Positions 11,709 through 23,388 of a stretch of DNA of 64,000 nucleotides are shown one piece after another. A program made the position numbers and the translations under genes. Below the pieces are notes generated by a model. It ran no database searches, was not told the origin of the DNA, and worked only from the letters and a program-made list of their open reading frames with translations. The stretch comes from Pieris napi (Eukaryota > Arthropoda > Insecta > Lepidoptera > Pieridae): contig NC_062242.1 of NCBI RefSeq assembly GCF_905475465.1, positions 7,839,501 through 7,903,500 of the forward strand, in the 5' to 3' direction. How positions within the stretch are numbered: position 1 is the stretch's first letter; the number at the start of each line of letters is the position of its first letter.

Positions 11709-13700
11709 TTAAATTTTTTTGTGCTTAGTTTCTAGAGAATTTGTTTGCATACAAAACATCTTATTTAAATGAAAATTAATTATGAGGTCCGTTGATATAG
11801 TTTTAGATTGAACAAAATTATCGGTTTTTAATGCAATATGTATCTAGGATTATTAGATTTAAGTTAATTGGATTTAAAGTTTTATAATTGAGATATATGT
11901 TTTTTAATTGGTACTAAGAATATTTAAAATAGTCAAGTAACATTGTATTTTCAAAAGAAGCTACAAGAAATAAGCTATTCTAATTTAAAGTCCCCTTTCT
12001 AAAATATCAAAATAGCACTAACACTAATGCTTTAAAGTTCAGAAGTCTCGGAATATTTTATTATTATAACTAGAATACCGAGAAACCGAAACTAATAATA
12101 AATAGAATTAGTCTTTGAGAATCGTATAAATACCACATAGCAATTCAACAGTATGTAAAATGAAGTGTTCGGAGTAAAATAAACTATAAATAATGATTTA
12201 TTAAACATCCATGAATAAATATAGTTTTTTTTTTGTTTCGTCAGCCACGTGACTCATACCGGCAATAGATTAGTCGACGGTCACGTAGCGCGCTCGTTAA
12301 TGTTACCTAGTAATAAAAAACTTGACTTTTTTACAGGTGTACAAGTATGGCACAAGATAGGGACTGATGTAACACTATCTTGTATAGAGAAGCGTTTTGA
12401 CTTATATAAAATTAATAATATTTATTTGAATTTTTAAAGACAATACTGAACAAAGCTGAAATGTTTTTTAAAATATTGTCAAATCACCCATTATGATTTA
12501 ACTTTATGACCAACAACTAACCAAGTTAGACGTAAAGGTAAGTAACGCTGCGGTAACTTCTCAAACCATCTCACAGTTCCTATAATATAAGTTGAATGCG
12601 CGCACAGAATTAGACCTTATTGTCTTTATATAAGAGTTAAGTTGGCTTATAAGCAGTATATTGTGAAAACCGTAGGGAGTTATAATTTTAGAAGGTGCTT
12701 AACTTAGCAGACCCCAGACACGTAAGAGGCAATGCGGTATCTCTGTTAGGTGATTATGAATTTTGTAAGCCTATTCTGAGATTAACCCAAATACACAAAA
12801 ACTAAATCAGTGAAATTATACCTATACATCGTGTTTATTTGTCTCTCTGGTATAGCCTTGATAAAGAGCGACAGAGCAGTTAGTTCTTAATTAGAAGAGT
12901 GTTATCCAAACCCCTTTTTTTACCAAGGTGTAAATGCGTTGACGCATCACCCGCTTTGGAAGCGCACTCCAACCACTCTGATATTTGAAGAACCAGGCGA
13001 CCTGTACCCACTTAAATCACCTCCATACACCAACACGATCGCATCAAAGAGGCCAAAAGGAGTCAAACCCCTAAACTTATTTCGCTAAATTATAATATAA
13101 TTAGCGAATTATCTACATATTAAGTAGTAAAAATTTATTTCCTTGATAGTCATAATTCCGCTATTCTTTATGCGATGTTCGTTTATCCGATATTTATTTG
13201 AATATGCAAATATAAATTATGAATCAAATTTAGCCAGCAAGAAGGAGCAGATCTTTATTAAGTATAATTGTATTATTGAAGCCTTATATCGAAAAACAAT
13301 ATTTGGTTTTAATTTTAGTTTTGCATCAATAAAGTATTGTGCAATGAACGCGAAACACTCTTATTCCCAAACATAATATCCAAGTCAGAGTAAGGCATAA
13401 TCCACAATGTTTAATGAAAAGTCATGTAAATAGAGAGAGGACTGAAAGTTTGTCTACACTAAGCTTAATTGAAATGTTCTGTGTGGCGACTTAGTGCTTT
13501 GTATGTTGCTCAGAACATTGCAATTCACTATCAATACTCCAAAATGGATTTGAACTTGGAATCAAGTATTGGGAATTCATATTAGAAACTACAAAGAGAT
13601 ATAAACTTAAATAAAAATAAAATAAATAATTTTTCAAACTTTTCTGCGTCGGTTTGTTTATTCCCTAAGCATCGAGTAGGGAATTGACTGACGGGAATAC
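11709..13700. other. Non-coding stretch
   Basis: No gene recognised. A GC-richer patch at about 12920-13070 (GCGTTGACGCATCACCCGCT...) may be a decayed repeat, but I cannot assign it. Confidence 0.4.
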
Positions 13701-13701
13701 G

Positions 13702-13824
13702 TAGAAGAGTGACGGAGTGCTTATTGCTAGTTCTTCTCGTCCGGTCTACGCTTAATTTAAGAACTGGCAGTAAATGAAAATTTAGGAACGTTCATAAGTG
13801 TATTAAGGTACCTACAACAATAAA
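13702..13824 (+). repeat. Non-LTR 3' tail (tail family B)
   Basis: Contains GAGTGACGGAGTGCTTATTG, CTAGTTCTTCTCGTCCGGTC and GAACTGGCAGTAAATGAAAA. It parallels the copy at 35.1 kb (GAGTGGCGGAGAGTTTATTG, CCAGTTCTTCTCTAACGTTC, AAACTGGCAGTAAATGTAAA). It is the 3' end of a non-LTR element with its coding region lost. Confidence 0.65.
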
Positions 13825-14165
13825 TAAAAAACTTTAGAGGTGTTAAGGGACACCCGAATGGAACGAAATTCCTTTCGATTAATTTATATGTTAATTGGTA
13901 TCATAACAGTATGATAGATTTTCTCGACACCAATCTTACGACGAAAAAAAAAAACAGGAGGAGGTGTTCTCAGGCGGTCACCCATCCAAGTACTGACCTC
14001 GCCCGACGTTGCTTAACTTCGGTGATCGGACGAGAACCGGTGTATTACAATAGCAAATAGCAAAAAAGTGTCGTGACAACTTTTCGTAAGAATTTAATCC
14101 GTCTAGCCCCCTTTCACAACGCGCGATAAGGAACTTCGTTCCAATATTCTGATTTCGATAAGATG
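13825..14165 (-). repeat. 5S rRNA-derived unit with flanking spacer
   Basis: On the minus strand: a leader starting GGAACGAAGTTCCTTATCGC, then GTTGTGAAAGGGGGCTAGAC, a 5S-like core at 14046-13961, then a trailer with TCGTCGTAAGATTGGTGTCG and GGAATTTCGTTCCATTCGGG. The same leader and trailer flank the 5S-like sequences at 56.7-57.3 kb on the other strand. The spacer therefore travels with the 5S part. Confidence 0.75.
13961..14046 (-). pseudogene. 5S rRNA pseudogene (ends missing)
   Basis: Retains the central and 3' parts of insect 5S: ACACCGGTTCTCGTCCGATC, ACCGAAGTTAAGCAACGTCG (box A) and GTACTTGGATGGGTGACCGC (box C). The first ~25 nt (GCCAACGTCCATACC...) are replaced by unrelated sequence, and the terminal GTGATGTTGGC is missing. 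The RNA could not form helix I, so it is unlikely to be a working rRNA gene, though the internal pol III promoter looks largely intact. Confidence 0.75.
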
Positions 14166-14809
14166 GTTTCGTCCATTTCTCCTAAAAGATAATGTTATAT
14201 ACTGCGATATTTCTCTTCCAGTTTTAAAAAGCCCATTACAACATGTAACAAAAACCCAGTAATAAAAAAATTTGAAATGGCTACAATTGTTATTGCTTAC
14301 AAATGTTACCGAATTCCGTAAGCAATTAGCCACCCCAGAGGGTGAAAACTGTAATTTCGGACGTCCAGCTCCCATCATGATTTGAATCTAAAAATGTTTA
14401 GGGTGCTGTCGTTTAGGTTTACATTGTACACGGAAATATACTGAAATTAGAATAAAATTCCTTGTTTTTTACAACCTTGCCAGCCACCACTGCACTGGTT
14501 TGAAAGATTTTGTTAGGTTTCTATATAGATTGTTGGTAAAAATTTTACTTTAAATTGCGTGTAACAATCTGTAGCCTTTTCGTATCCACGTGATTGTATT
14601 TCGTTATTCCGGGAAATTTAATTTTGGAATTATTTGTGGATTTTTTTACAATCTAATTTTCTTGAAGATGTGGCCTGGTTTAAAGACCATTAAGTCAAGT
14701 CTTATTTTCCGGCACTAATTTTCACTTAAATCGGGTGTATTTTCACTTGTTCTTCAAATATTTATTTCTCATTTAAATCCCCACGGTATTTTTTCAAAGC
14801 AAATCGAAG

Positions 14810-14925
14810 AGGTTTTTTTATATATGGGGTAAACGTGTAGGAGAGTCTCCCGAGGTTAAGTGAGAGCGCTGCCCATGACACTCATATTGCCAAAAGGCTC
14901 GCTAGTACGCCGGCAAAAATTTGAC
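14810..14925 (-). repeat. Tail family A retroposon copy, decayed
   Basis: TATATATGGGGTAAACGTGT then AGGAGAGTCTCCCGAGGTTA and AGAGCGCTGCCCATGACACT follow the family order with many changes. It lies just left of a much better copy in the same orientation. Confidence 0.6.
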
Positions 14926-15002
14926 AGCGGGAGGTATTGCTGGAGACATTTGAGGTACCTACCATTACTTCACTTGCCAATATATGTCTATGAAAAATAT
15001 TA

Positions 15003-15200
15003 TTTTTTTTAATGTAGGCAAACGGGCAGGAGGCTCACCTGATGTTAAGTGATACCGCCGCCCACGGACACTCACAATGCCAGAAGGCCCGCAAGTGCGT
15101 TGCCGGCCTTTCAAGAATTGGTACGCTCTTTTCTTGAAGGACCCTAAGTTGAATTGGTTCAGAAATACTTCAGTGAGAAGCTGGTTCTACAATTTTAACC
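15003..15200 (-). repeat. Tail family A retroposon copy, longer
   Basis: Plus strand: T-run, then GGCAAACGGGCAGGAGGCTC, ACCTGATGTTAAGTGATACC, GTGCGTTGCCGGCCTTTCAA and AGTTGAATTGGTTCAGAAAT. The inner part corresponds to the end of the RT reading frame seen in the 21.4 kb copy. It is the second adjacent family member here. Confidence 0.8.
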
Positions 15201-15908
15201 AGTCTTTTGTGAAAAAGAATAACCCACATTTAGTGAAGCAAAATTAACTTCATAACAAAAATTTTACAATCCGTAAATGCAGATATGATGACATTAAAAC
15301 CGAAGGGCGCGATTTTAACCGCGATTACACGGAATTAGGTTATTATAACGATAATTGTTCTTTCCCGCTCGAAATGTGGCTGATAAGAACATGGTGTTTT
15401 CAAATTGTATACTGTGGTTTACGATAGGAAGCCAATTTGTAGGGAACTTAATTTTTGTTATTGTGATTTTGCGTGCTAATAATGTTGAAAATTAGGATTT
15501 ACGATTGTGTTGTCAAATGTATGTGTCAGAACAATGGTGCTGATATCAGCTGCCATTTTCATAATATGTTACAGAGCTTGTAAAACGTCAAAGTATTGTC
15601 AGTTTATAACCGTTAATATTTGTAGTTAATTTGACTTGCCAATATTACAAGTCTTAAAATTAACAGACTATTTGATAGAAGAGTAACTTCAGTCATTTTG
15701 TGGGCCTGGGAAGCTATATCCAGGATGCTCCCTTCCCTCGGTAAAATACTATGCGCTGGTTTGACTGTCACGTGTTACTATAGTAAAAAAAGGAATACAG
15801 GAAAATGTAACTACATCATCCTTGCGCTATTACGCACGGTTCGAGTGTCAAAGTTGAAATCGACAATTGTCATCCTTCTTTGACTGACACCGATTTATCA
15901 CAAACAGA

Positions 15909-15934
15909 CATTATTATTAATGTTAATAATAATG
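15909..15934. repeat. 12-bp inverted repeat, 2-nt spacer
   Basis: CATTATTATTAA and TTAATAATAATG are perfect reverse complements separated by TG. No function is evident. Confidence 0.7.
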
Positions 15935-15937
15935 ACT

Positions 15938-16022
15938 GATCCCTCTGCGCTGTAACAGCCATTTGCACATGGGACAGTCTGCCGCGCCTAGGAAAAAAAT
16001 GATTTTATAATAAATAAATAAA
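15938..16022 (+). repeat. Non-LTR 3' tail
   Basis: GATCCCTCTGCGCTGTAACA, GCCATTTGCACATGGGACAG and CTGCCGCGCCTAGGAAAAAA lead into an AATAAATAAATAAA tail. The GC-rich 3'UTR plus TAAA-repeat tail is typical of short retroposon ends. The family is not identified. Confidence 0.45.
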
Positions 16023-16599
16023 CATCACACGGGTTTGATTTGGCTAAAAGATGTAATTTAAACTAGCAAAATATACCACTACTGACAAATCTATCGCCGT
16101 AAATGCAGTTCCAGAATACAATTTGTTTTTAATATTATTTTTATGACAAAGAGACAAAAATTATTAAAACGATTCAGCTGTTTACATGTAAACTGTTGCA
16201 GAAATCGAACTTTATTATAAATGATATAGTAGGCATTAAAAATCAATGTTTAGAAATCAATCATTCTTCAATATTTTTTAATCAAAAAATTATACTGGTG
16301 TTGTGATACCGCAATTTTACCCGCGTCGTGTCAAGTGCAAAAAAATTAAAAATAAATTGGGTCCCTCATGCCCCGGGGTGCGGTTCAACGAACCCCAATC
16401 ACGGGGGATGAAGAGGGTTACGTATGAATTGAGATTTTCGTTCAATAATTCGAATTTCAAGTTGAAATTTTGACAACGTACAGTACGTTTACCTTTTTAA
16501 TCTGTAAGTCTTCGAGATTGTACCTCTTTTAATTGAGTTAGTAAAAAAATTACTAGTCTGTGCAATTATTTTTATAATAATAATAATATAATAATATGA

Positions 16600-16840
16600 T
16601 TGGACAATTCACATCAATTGACGTAGTCACATGCTAAGCTGGTGAAGCTTATGTTATGGGTACTAGGCAACGGATATACATACATATTATAGATAGACAT
16701 ATAAATACATATTTAAACACCCAAGACCTAAGCACAACACCAAATGTTCATCACATCGATGTTTGTCTCATCCGGGGATCGAACCCGGGACCCATGGATT
16801 CGCAGTCAGGGGTACTAACCACTAGACCAATGAGCCGTCA
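16600..16840 (-). repeat. tRNA-derived SINE, family 2
   Basis: On the minus strand: GACGGCTCATTGGTCTAGTG, GTTAGTACCCCTGACTGCGA, then GGGTTCGATCCCCGGATGAG (near-perfect pol III B box GGTTCGATCCC). The body follows with ACATCGATGTGATGAACATT and TAAATATGTATTTATATGTC. The A box is TGGTCTAGTGG. Closely matches the copies at 21.1 and 40.1 kb. The tRNA-like head does not fold as an intact tRNA, so this is a retroposon and not a tRNA gene. Confidence 0.85.
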
Positions 16841-17194
16841 AACGTCAATAGAGTGCTTGACTGTATAAAATTACCTTATTATGGATATTTCACATCTCTT
16901 TTAAAGTAATAAAAATTTAGTATTGTTTGTTAGTTTATCCATAAATAATATTTGTGACACTAACAAAATAAACCTGACAATATTATGTATTACGAATAGT
17001 CGCTTATCGAAACGCGTTCTCAAAGTAGAAGCATTAACTGAGATCCCCACGATGACGTCGTGTTTACGTCATCAATCATGATAAAAGCCGATGCGTATTA
17101 TGTCCGTGTTCAGTGTCACATAGCAAATTTTTAAACTTCCCAATTTGGTCTTGATGTAATCAGGTGATTCTTGATAGCAAATCTTTTATTTTAG

Positions 17195-17600
17195 TTTGGA
17201 CCTTGAAGGAGGCAACCATTAAGAAACTTGACGCCTTTGAAATGTGGTGTTACCGAAGAATGCTGAGGATAAGCTGGGTCCATAGAGTCACGAACGAAGA
17301 AGTTCTACGGCGCGTCAAACGATCCCGAGAACTCACGTTGAACATTAAAAAGAAGAAGATAAGTTACTTGGGACATGTGTTTCGACACGAACGGTACCGA
17401 CTTCTTCAAATAATCATGATGGGCAAGGTCGAGGGGAAAAGACGCGCTGGCAGAAGGAGGTAGTCGTGGCTCCGCAATATTAGAGAATGGACGGAAGTGG
17501 CCAGCGTAGAACAGCTGATGCGCTTGGCGAAAAATAAGAAGGAGTTTGACGAGCTGACCGCCAACCTACAGTAGTGGAGAGGCACTTTAAGAAGAAGAAG
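17195..17600 (+). pseudogene. RTE-like reverse transcriptase, C-terminal fragment
   Basis: Frame reads KKLDAFEMWCYRRMLRISWV, then KKKKISYLGHVFRHERYRLL and GKVEGKRRAGRRR, an in-frame TAG at 17461-17463, and continues SWLRNIREWTEVASVEQLMR to ANLQ-stop at about 17574, followed by AAGAAGAAGAAGAAGAA. It is the same RTE C-terminal region as 1900-2275, from a related but distinct copy, and the trailing AAG repeats are its tail. The element is 5' truncated and dead. Confidence 0.85.
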
Positions 17601-17629
17601 AAGAAACAAATCACATTTTGATAACATTT

Positions 17630-17749
17630 TCAACCAATTCTTAAAAGGCCGGCATTTCACTTGTGAGCCTTTTGGCAATGTGAGTGTCCATGGGCGGTGT
17701 CACTTAACATCAGATGAGCTTGCCCGTTTGCCTTCTGTTACATGAAAAA
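17630..17749 (+). repeat. Tail family A retroposon copy
   Basis: CTTAAAAGGCCGGCATTTCA, CTTGTGAGCCTTTTGGCAAT, CTTAACATCAGATGAGCTTG and CCCGTTTGCCTTCTGTTACA run into a short A-rich end. Sense orientation. It starts right after the RTE tail. Confidence 0.75.
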
Positions 17750-17993
17750 ATGTATTTATCGATTGCACTCTTAAAATTCAGAGACAACGAGGCTAAACTA
17801 CTACTACTAAGACAGCTTTTAAACAGGCAGTGAGGTTTTACTTACGGAAGTCAGTAAACTTTGTAAGTTTGTTGCCTAACTAGAATAAAATATGCAAAAA
17901 GAAGTTTGGTTATAGCTAATATATAAAGTTAATATGTTATTATTTCACTGCCACGTTAATAAGCTAACAACTCGAAATCTCTTACGATGTTAA

Positions 17994-18560
17994 TCTATAC
18001 TAATATTATAATGAGGAAAGATTTGATTTTTTGTTTGTTTGAAATAAATAGGGTCCGAAACTACTTGACCGATTTCAAAAATTCTTTCACCGTTGGCAAG
18101 CTACACTATTCCCGAGTGATAGGTATGTTTCATTTAATAAAAAAATAGGGATGCTTACTAAGACTTGAATAATCTAGCCCAAAGTGTAAAAAAATAAATA
18201 AACAAAAAACTTCCTTCAATCGCATACGCTGCGAAAACTAATAATGATAGAACAAAATGATGTTCAATTTTTCAGGACACATCACTATCTGTACAAAATA
18301 TCGCGACAGCATGTCTCTATCTTTTATAGTTACATCACAATAAGCGTCCTTTTATTAATTTTTTTTCATTAAAATACCACCGCTAGAAAAGGCTATTTAT
18401 TCGTACCTAGGTATTGATCCTTATTTTTTTATTAATATTTATTTGTGTGTGTGTGTTCACATAAGCTACAATTTAATGGCATAACCACCAAAAAAGCATG
18501 GTGGATTGGTGTAATATAACAAAAATCTTAGCCACAGCAACGCTTGGCCGAGTCTACTAG
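17994..18560 (+). mobile_element. Helitron-like non-autonomous element
   Basis: Starts A|TCTATACTAATATTATAATG and ends CTTGGCCGAGTCTACTAG|T, with the host A and T exactly at the junctions. The 5' end carries the AAACTACTTGACCGATTTCA phrase found in many lepidopteran Helitrons. It shares both ends and most of its body with 62867-63316, but lacks a ~42-bp segment present there and has an internal GTGTGTGTGTG run. No protein is encoded. Confidence 0.8.
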
Positions 18561-20066
18561 TTAAATAATAAATGTATAACAACAACAAAAACATATATCA
18601 TAAAATCTTCAAAAAAATATACGTCACGAAATATTTCTTCTCATAACTATTCATATCGTAAAGTAAAAGGTTGAATATGGATACTTTAAACAGGGTCATA
18701 AGAAAACGTATTTATTTTTACAAAATATACGAGCCTTTGTTAGACATGTTTATAGCATAAACATAGTACAAAGGAATGATATAAAATAGACATAAAACAG
18801 AATCTCTAAAACAGGATGGATCTGATAGCTAACTAAAATCAGCACATTTCATATTACGATAAAGCCTTCGAGCAATACAACCTTCGACAACTAGGCTATA
18901 GTAACCGTGCTAACGTTAAAAATTTCTTGAGCAACCAAAGAGCCGCAAAGTTAACCCTAGTCGGCCAGCAATGGATTTTTACTTCTAAGGCCCAAAATGC
19001 AAGCAAATGTATGGTGAAGGAAATATCATGTTTTCTTTCAAATATGAACTAGAAAAATTAGTGACTTGTGTTAGGCAAAGACGACGTATCCCGCCGATTT
19101 TTGGTGGCACCTTGGTGTTTGAGTGGGTATGAACAATAGCGAGTCCCACAAAAGTGTGTACGTTGCAATCATTAAGTGCCTTTAATTTTATGGTTGTTTG
19201 TTTATTGTATTTACTTGATTTCGCTGGTCGTGTCCACATGTTTTAGGGACGGCACCGCTTTTTTATATTTTTGTATGTATGTCAATTTATATGATGTGTT
19301 TGTCCTAATTTTGTGGTCCAAATAAAAAAAAACCCTCCCGCACTAACGCCGCGCGGAAGGGTATGCGAAATACCTTTTCCCAAGTAAAATGGCAAAGACG
19401 ACTTGACCTACATTAATGTACTGTAAACTGAAGATACCAGTTATTTTTAAATACAGTTTAATACCCACTTACTATTTACAAATAAATAATGGAGTAAAAA
19501 CAAAGTTGTATAGCTGATTCTTTGCTCTGCTTGGTATTCCTGCGAGAGTAATAAAATGAAGGGTTCGGTTATCGCGGTAAGCTCGTCAAAATAAGCGCAA
19601 CTATGAATACAAGAACTCAATTATTTGTGATACCTTTCATATTGATCGGGAATCACGACTACTTACAGTAAGCTATAATTATCATATATTCATAATCAAA
19701 ACCTACATCAGAATTATTAAACTGTTCAACTCGGCTATGCCTTATATCTAAGCGTAGATATAAATTTACTTTAAGTATGTAATTGTTATATGGCACTAGC
19801 AATGTTATGCAGAGGAAGATGGCAAAAAATTGTGGGAAACAAAGGTGAATATGCCCATACAATTTAATACTTATTCGACAACTATAAAAAAACAAGTATG
19901 GGTTGGAAGTTTAATAATATGAATTTGTAATTTTTTAGTTCTAAAATGCACAGATGACAGACGCACTCTTGACATGTAAAAATAAATTATTGTTTTTGGA
20001 ATAAAATATATCTCTTATAAGTCGAAATATCTCTTTGACATTTTCATTTTGACAATTACTATATTA
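18561..20066. other. Non-coding stretch
   Basis: I see no gene. The 84-codon minus-strand frame at 18985-19239 has no recognisable domain. At 19321-19370 an A-run is followed by CCCTCCCGCACTAACGCCGC, a GC-rich scrap that may be a retroposon end. Confidence 0.4.
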
Positions 20067-20445
20067 TCCTACTAATATTATAAAGGCGAAAATTTGTAAG
20101 TATAGATGGATGTTTGTTACTCTTTCACGTAAAAACTACTGAATGGATTTTAATGAAACTTTACAATAGTATAGCTTATATCATCAGCATCAGAATAACA
20201 AAAAGTCAACAATTTATAAAGATATTGTGTGAATTGTCCAAAATATCAAGTAAGTAGGAAAAAACTACCATCTACTAGCTATTCTGGCATGCGCTGCCAA
20301 AACAGCTAGAGTTACATATATGTATTGTATGATGGAAATGTTTATCTCAAATAGTCAATATCTTTAGTCGTTTTTTTTGCGCCACTCTAATATAAGCTAC
20401 TTGAAATACTAATCCTGCGCAGACGGAGTCGCGGGCACCAGCTAG
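20067..20445 (+). mobile_element. Helitron-like non-autonomous element
   Basis: Starts A|TCCTACTAATATTATAAAGG and ends AGTCGCGGGCACCAGCTAG|T, the classic form of lepidopteran Helitron ends, with the expected A and T flanks. The body contains AAAAACTACTGAATGGATTT. Length about 379 bp, no coding capacity. It is a different subfamily from the 18 and 63 kb copies. Confidence 0.8.
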
Positions 20446-21145
20446 TCTATTAATAATAATTTGTGGAATTGATCGACTGACAAATTTGATTTATCATAAA
20501 ATTCTTCATTTCTACCAAAAATTAAAATTACCCATTTTAATTTCTCTTAGTCTTAAGTCCAGGTCTTGTAAAATTACATCTTGAAAAATTATTATTTAAA
20601 AAAGTTAAATACACTTAATTTAGCTGACTTTTAATTATTAAAAGGGAGGTAGCGACCATTTATCTGTCTGAAAAGATAAAACAAAAATTATATATATATT
20701 TTCATATTGAAAAAATTACCAAATTATTTTCGCAAATCAACTATAGTTGTAACAAGTGATTATTTAAGCATGAATTTTTCCAATATTACCTAACCACTTT
20801 AAATACCGCCGCGTCATCGCCAATTCTATTGCTTATAGGGTTGTGAATAAAAAGATAAACAATAATATTCCTTTGTTAATCAATTTAACCGATTTATTTT
20901 TACAAATAGAATACATTTTAAAAATTTACGGAGTCAGACTTCGCAATACAATTAAGTAATGATATTATCGAACCGTCTTAATAATTAAATTTACTTAAAA
21001 TTATAAAGCGGTGTTTACTAAAACAATTGTATTCAATTCAATTAATTGATAACTCATTTGGCATATGTCAATGAAACCTACCGCAGGTTTCGTTCTAGAG
21101 GAAGATCTGTTTTCGATTGGAAGACATAACTACAGGTTTACAATT

Positions 21146-21355
21146 TTTTTTTTTCAAGACAATTCACACCAATTGACCTAGTACCATGCTAAGCTGGTGA
21201 AGCTTGTGTTATAGATAGCCATATAAATACATATTTAAACACCCAAGACCTAAGCACAACACCAAATGCTCATCACATCGATGTTTGTCTCAGCCGGGAA
21301 TCGAACCCGGGACCCGTGGATTAGCAGTCAGGGGTACTAACCACTAGAACAATGT
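21146..21355 (-). repeat. tRNA-derived SINE, family 2
   Basis: Minus strand carries the head with GGTACTAACCACTAG complement, a B box within GGGTTCGATTCCCGGCTGAG, and the GTGTTTAAATATGTATTTAT body. Compared with the 16.6 kb copy it lacks ~40 bp around the CATACATATTATAGATAG segment. A T-run at 21147-21156 marks its A-rich 3' end. Confidence 0.8.
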
Positions 21356-21363
21356 GTAGAGAT

Positions 21364-21742
21364 GTAGGGTCTCTCTGTATCTTCTAGCGCATTTACAATG
21401 GAGTTCAGAGGAGTTGTTTGGACTAATACCTGCAGCTGAGTTTCATTATTGGACTTCAAGGTAGAATCCAAAATACCATCCGTATCACCTCGACGTCCGT
21501 CGTTTCACAACTAAGCGTTTTTAAGGCAGTTTTTGTCACGCACCACCACTATGTGAAACCAGCTGCCAACTGAAGTATTTTCGAACCAATTCGACTTAGG
21601 GTCCTTCAAAAAAAGAGAGTACTTATTCTTGAAAGGCCGGCAACACACTTGCGAGCCTATTGGCAATGTGAGCGGTGGTATCACTTAACATCAGATAAGC
21701 CTCCTGTCAGTTTGTCTCCTATTACATAATAAAAACCATGCT
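21364..21742 (+). pseudogene. Non-LTR reverse transcriptase C-terminus with tail family A 3'UTR
   Basis: This is the longest member of tail family A. With stops at several positions it reads RPSFHN.AFLRQFLSRTTTM, then NQLPTEVFSNQFDLGSFKKR. This matches the 'R...R.WN.LP..VF...YD...FK' signature at the C-terminal end of Jockey/CR1-like RT proteins. It then runs into the GGCCGGCAACACACTTGCGA / CATCAGATAAGCCTCCTGTC 3'UTR and an AATAAAAA end. It shows that the short family A repeats are 5'-truncated 3' ends of such an element. Clade assignment is tentative. Confidence 0.7.
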
Positions 21743-22269
21743 GTGATACTATCATATAATAAAGGATCAATGTAACAAACACAAATCATTGATTCTCTGG
21801 GCTATTATAGGAGCAAACGTTTTGAGTTTATTGGAAAGTCACCCTTGGTATCCACTATTATAATGATAGTAAATAACATGGAACATTCGTATTCACAGCC
21901 CTAACCTCACATAAACACTTTTCCCTGAATTCATCGTGATCAAACGACTGGTAATAAAGATAGATTAATGGCGGTTCCTCAGCTCAAGTCCCTGAGTGGA
22001 CGCTGGACGCACTGATGTATTCCGACTTGTATTTATTGAAATGAATCGACGCAACTCAACTTAGGTTTTGTCGAGGTTCTTGGCCCTGAGAAGGGATACA
22101 AGGAATTAGGGAAGTAGTAAAATGATAGTAATATAAAGTCACAATTCTCATGCACTTTATTTGTATGACGGCGAACAAGCAAATAAAAGTTTAATTAGAC
22201 TTTTACATAGCTTTTAAAGAAATCCCTGTCACTCAGTCAATGACGAATCCTATAGAATTTATTACTATA

Positions 22270-22500
22270 TACCAATGGTGCTGCAATCGTTTAGGTCTCG
22301 GCCTCAGACAATTCTGTGATCATTTTAATAGCTTAAATCAACCTTCTGTGCCTGACACACACCGTTGATATTTTGGGTCTAAAGCATGTTGGTTTTCTCA
22401 TAAAGTTTTCCTTCACCTTACGAGAGTGTGTTAATTGCAATGTAGTCCAATGGTGCAGAGCCGAGGATCAAATCTACGACTAATTAAAATCATTAGGCCA
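22270..22500 (-). repeat. tRNA-derived SINE, family 1 (decayed)
   Basis: Plus strand: GTTTAGGTCTCGGCCTCAGA, then GTGCCTGACACACACCGTTG, ATATTTTGGGTCTAAAGCAT, GGTTTTCTCATAAAGTTTTC, and a head ending near 22500. The same order occurs in the 25.7, 30.4 and 39.6 kb copies. Confidence 0.75.
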
Positions 22501-23163
22501 ACACAGCTCTATTTATCTATACCACCATTAAAATGGACGAGTGTAGGTAGGTAATAATCAACATTCACTACGTGCCAATGTAAAAAAAAAAATTCTCATT
22601 CGAAATATCTTCAAATAATTGGTCCTCGAACACAGACGCATTTCGAACAGCTATATTTTGTACTGGTAGCATACTATTTTCTTAATAGTATTTGATATGA
22701 AAATCATGATAGTTAGTATTAGATAAAAGAAAAATAAATTTGTGATTCCCTTCACAAGAAACTCAGAGAAACCCTCTACACCCGATCCAAACGTTAGTCA
22801 CAGGTGAAGTCCAATTCCCAGCCAATATATGGATGCACAAAAGCAGTAAATAATTTGTTGAAGCGACATCTGGGCTCTTCCTTTTCCCTGTCGGTCGAGG
22901 AAATTCGAAGCTAAAACAGTCACACCCACTGCTATTGAGTTTTGTATGGGACTCGCAGAATTGTCGTTCGTTGAACGCGAGTTTACTGTTGTTTGTATGC
23001 TTTGGCTCTAACTCGGTATTCAATGATTCTAATGAATGAACTACGTACATATAGGATGTGAAAGGATAGATAAATGTGCCTTTTTGCGAGAGTATTAATT
23101 TTTTAAATGATTACAAAGTTGGGATAGGACTGCTTATTAAATAACATTTATCTTTATAATAAA

Positions 23164-23388
23164 CTAGCAAACTCGGCGAACTCCGTTTCGCCACCAGATG
23201 GCTTTGTTTTATATAACATTTCGTTTGGTGATCCCGCTTTTCTGTTGAAATTTTTCCTGAATTTTCTTTGCTATAAACCTCACGGAGCCCGAGACCTTTC
23301 CAACGAATGCAAAACCGTGGAAATCGGTTCATGCGTTCTGGAGTTATAGCGTCAGGAAGGAAAACCCGACTTATTTTTATATAGTAGA
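23164..23388 (-). mobile_element. Helitron-like non-autonomous element
   Basis: Minus strand starts A|TCTACTATATAAAAATAAGT and ends CGGAGTTCGCCGAGTTTGCTAG|T. The first part reads CTCCAGAACGCATGAACCGA, a variant of the Helitron 'actac(t)ggaccgattt' phrase. About 225 bp, non-coding. Confidence 0.75.

Noticed and set aside
14103..14378. 91-codon minus-strand frame
   Set aside because: Its C-terminal half is the leader of the 5S-derived unit, so it is a chance frame.
16656..16868. 70-codon frame and tRNA gene call
   Set aside because: The sequence is a family-2 SINE; the A and B boxes are present but the tRNA cloverleaf is not.
22763..23050. 95-codon minus-strand frame with Cys and Trp residues (CDCFSFEF, WTSPVTNVWIGCRG)
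   Set aside because: It looks more structured than most, but I cannot match it to a family and see no splice sites. It might be a decayed repeat; not supported as a gene.
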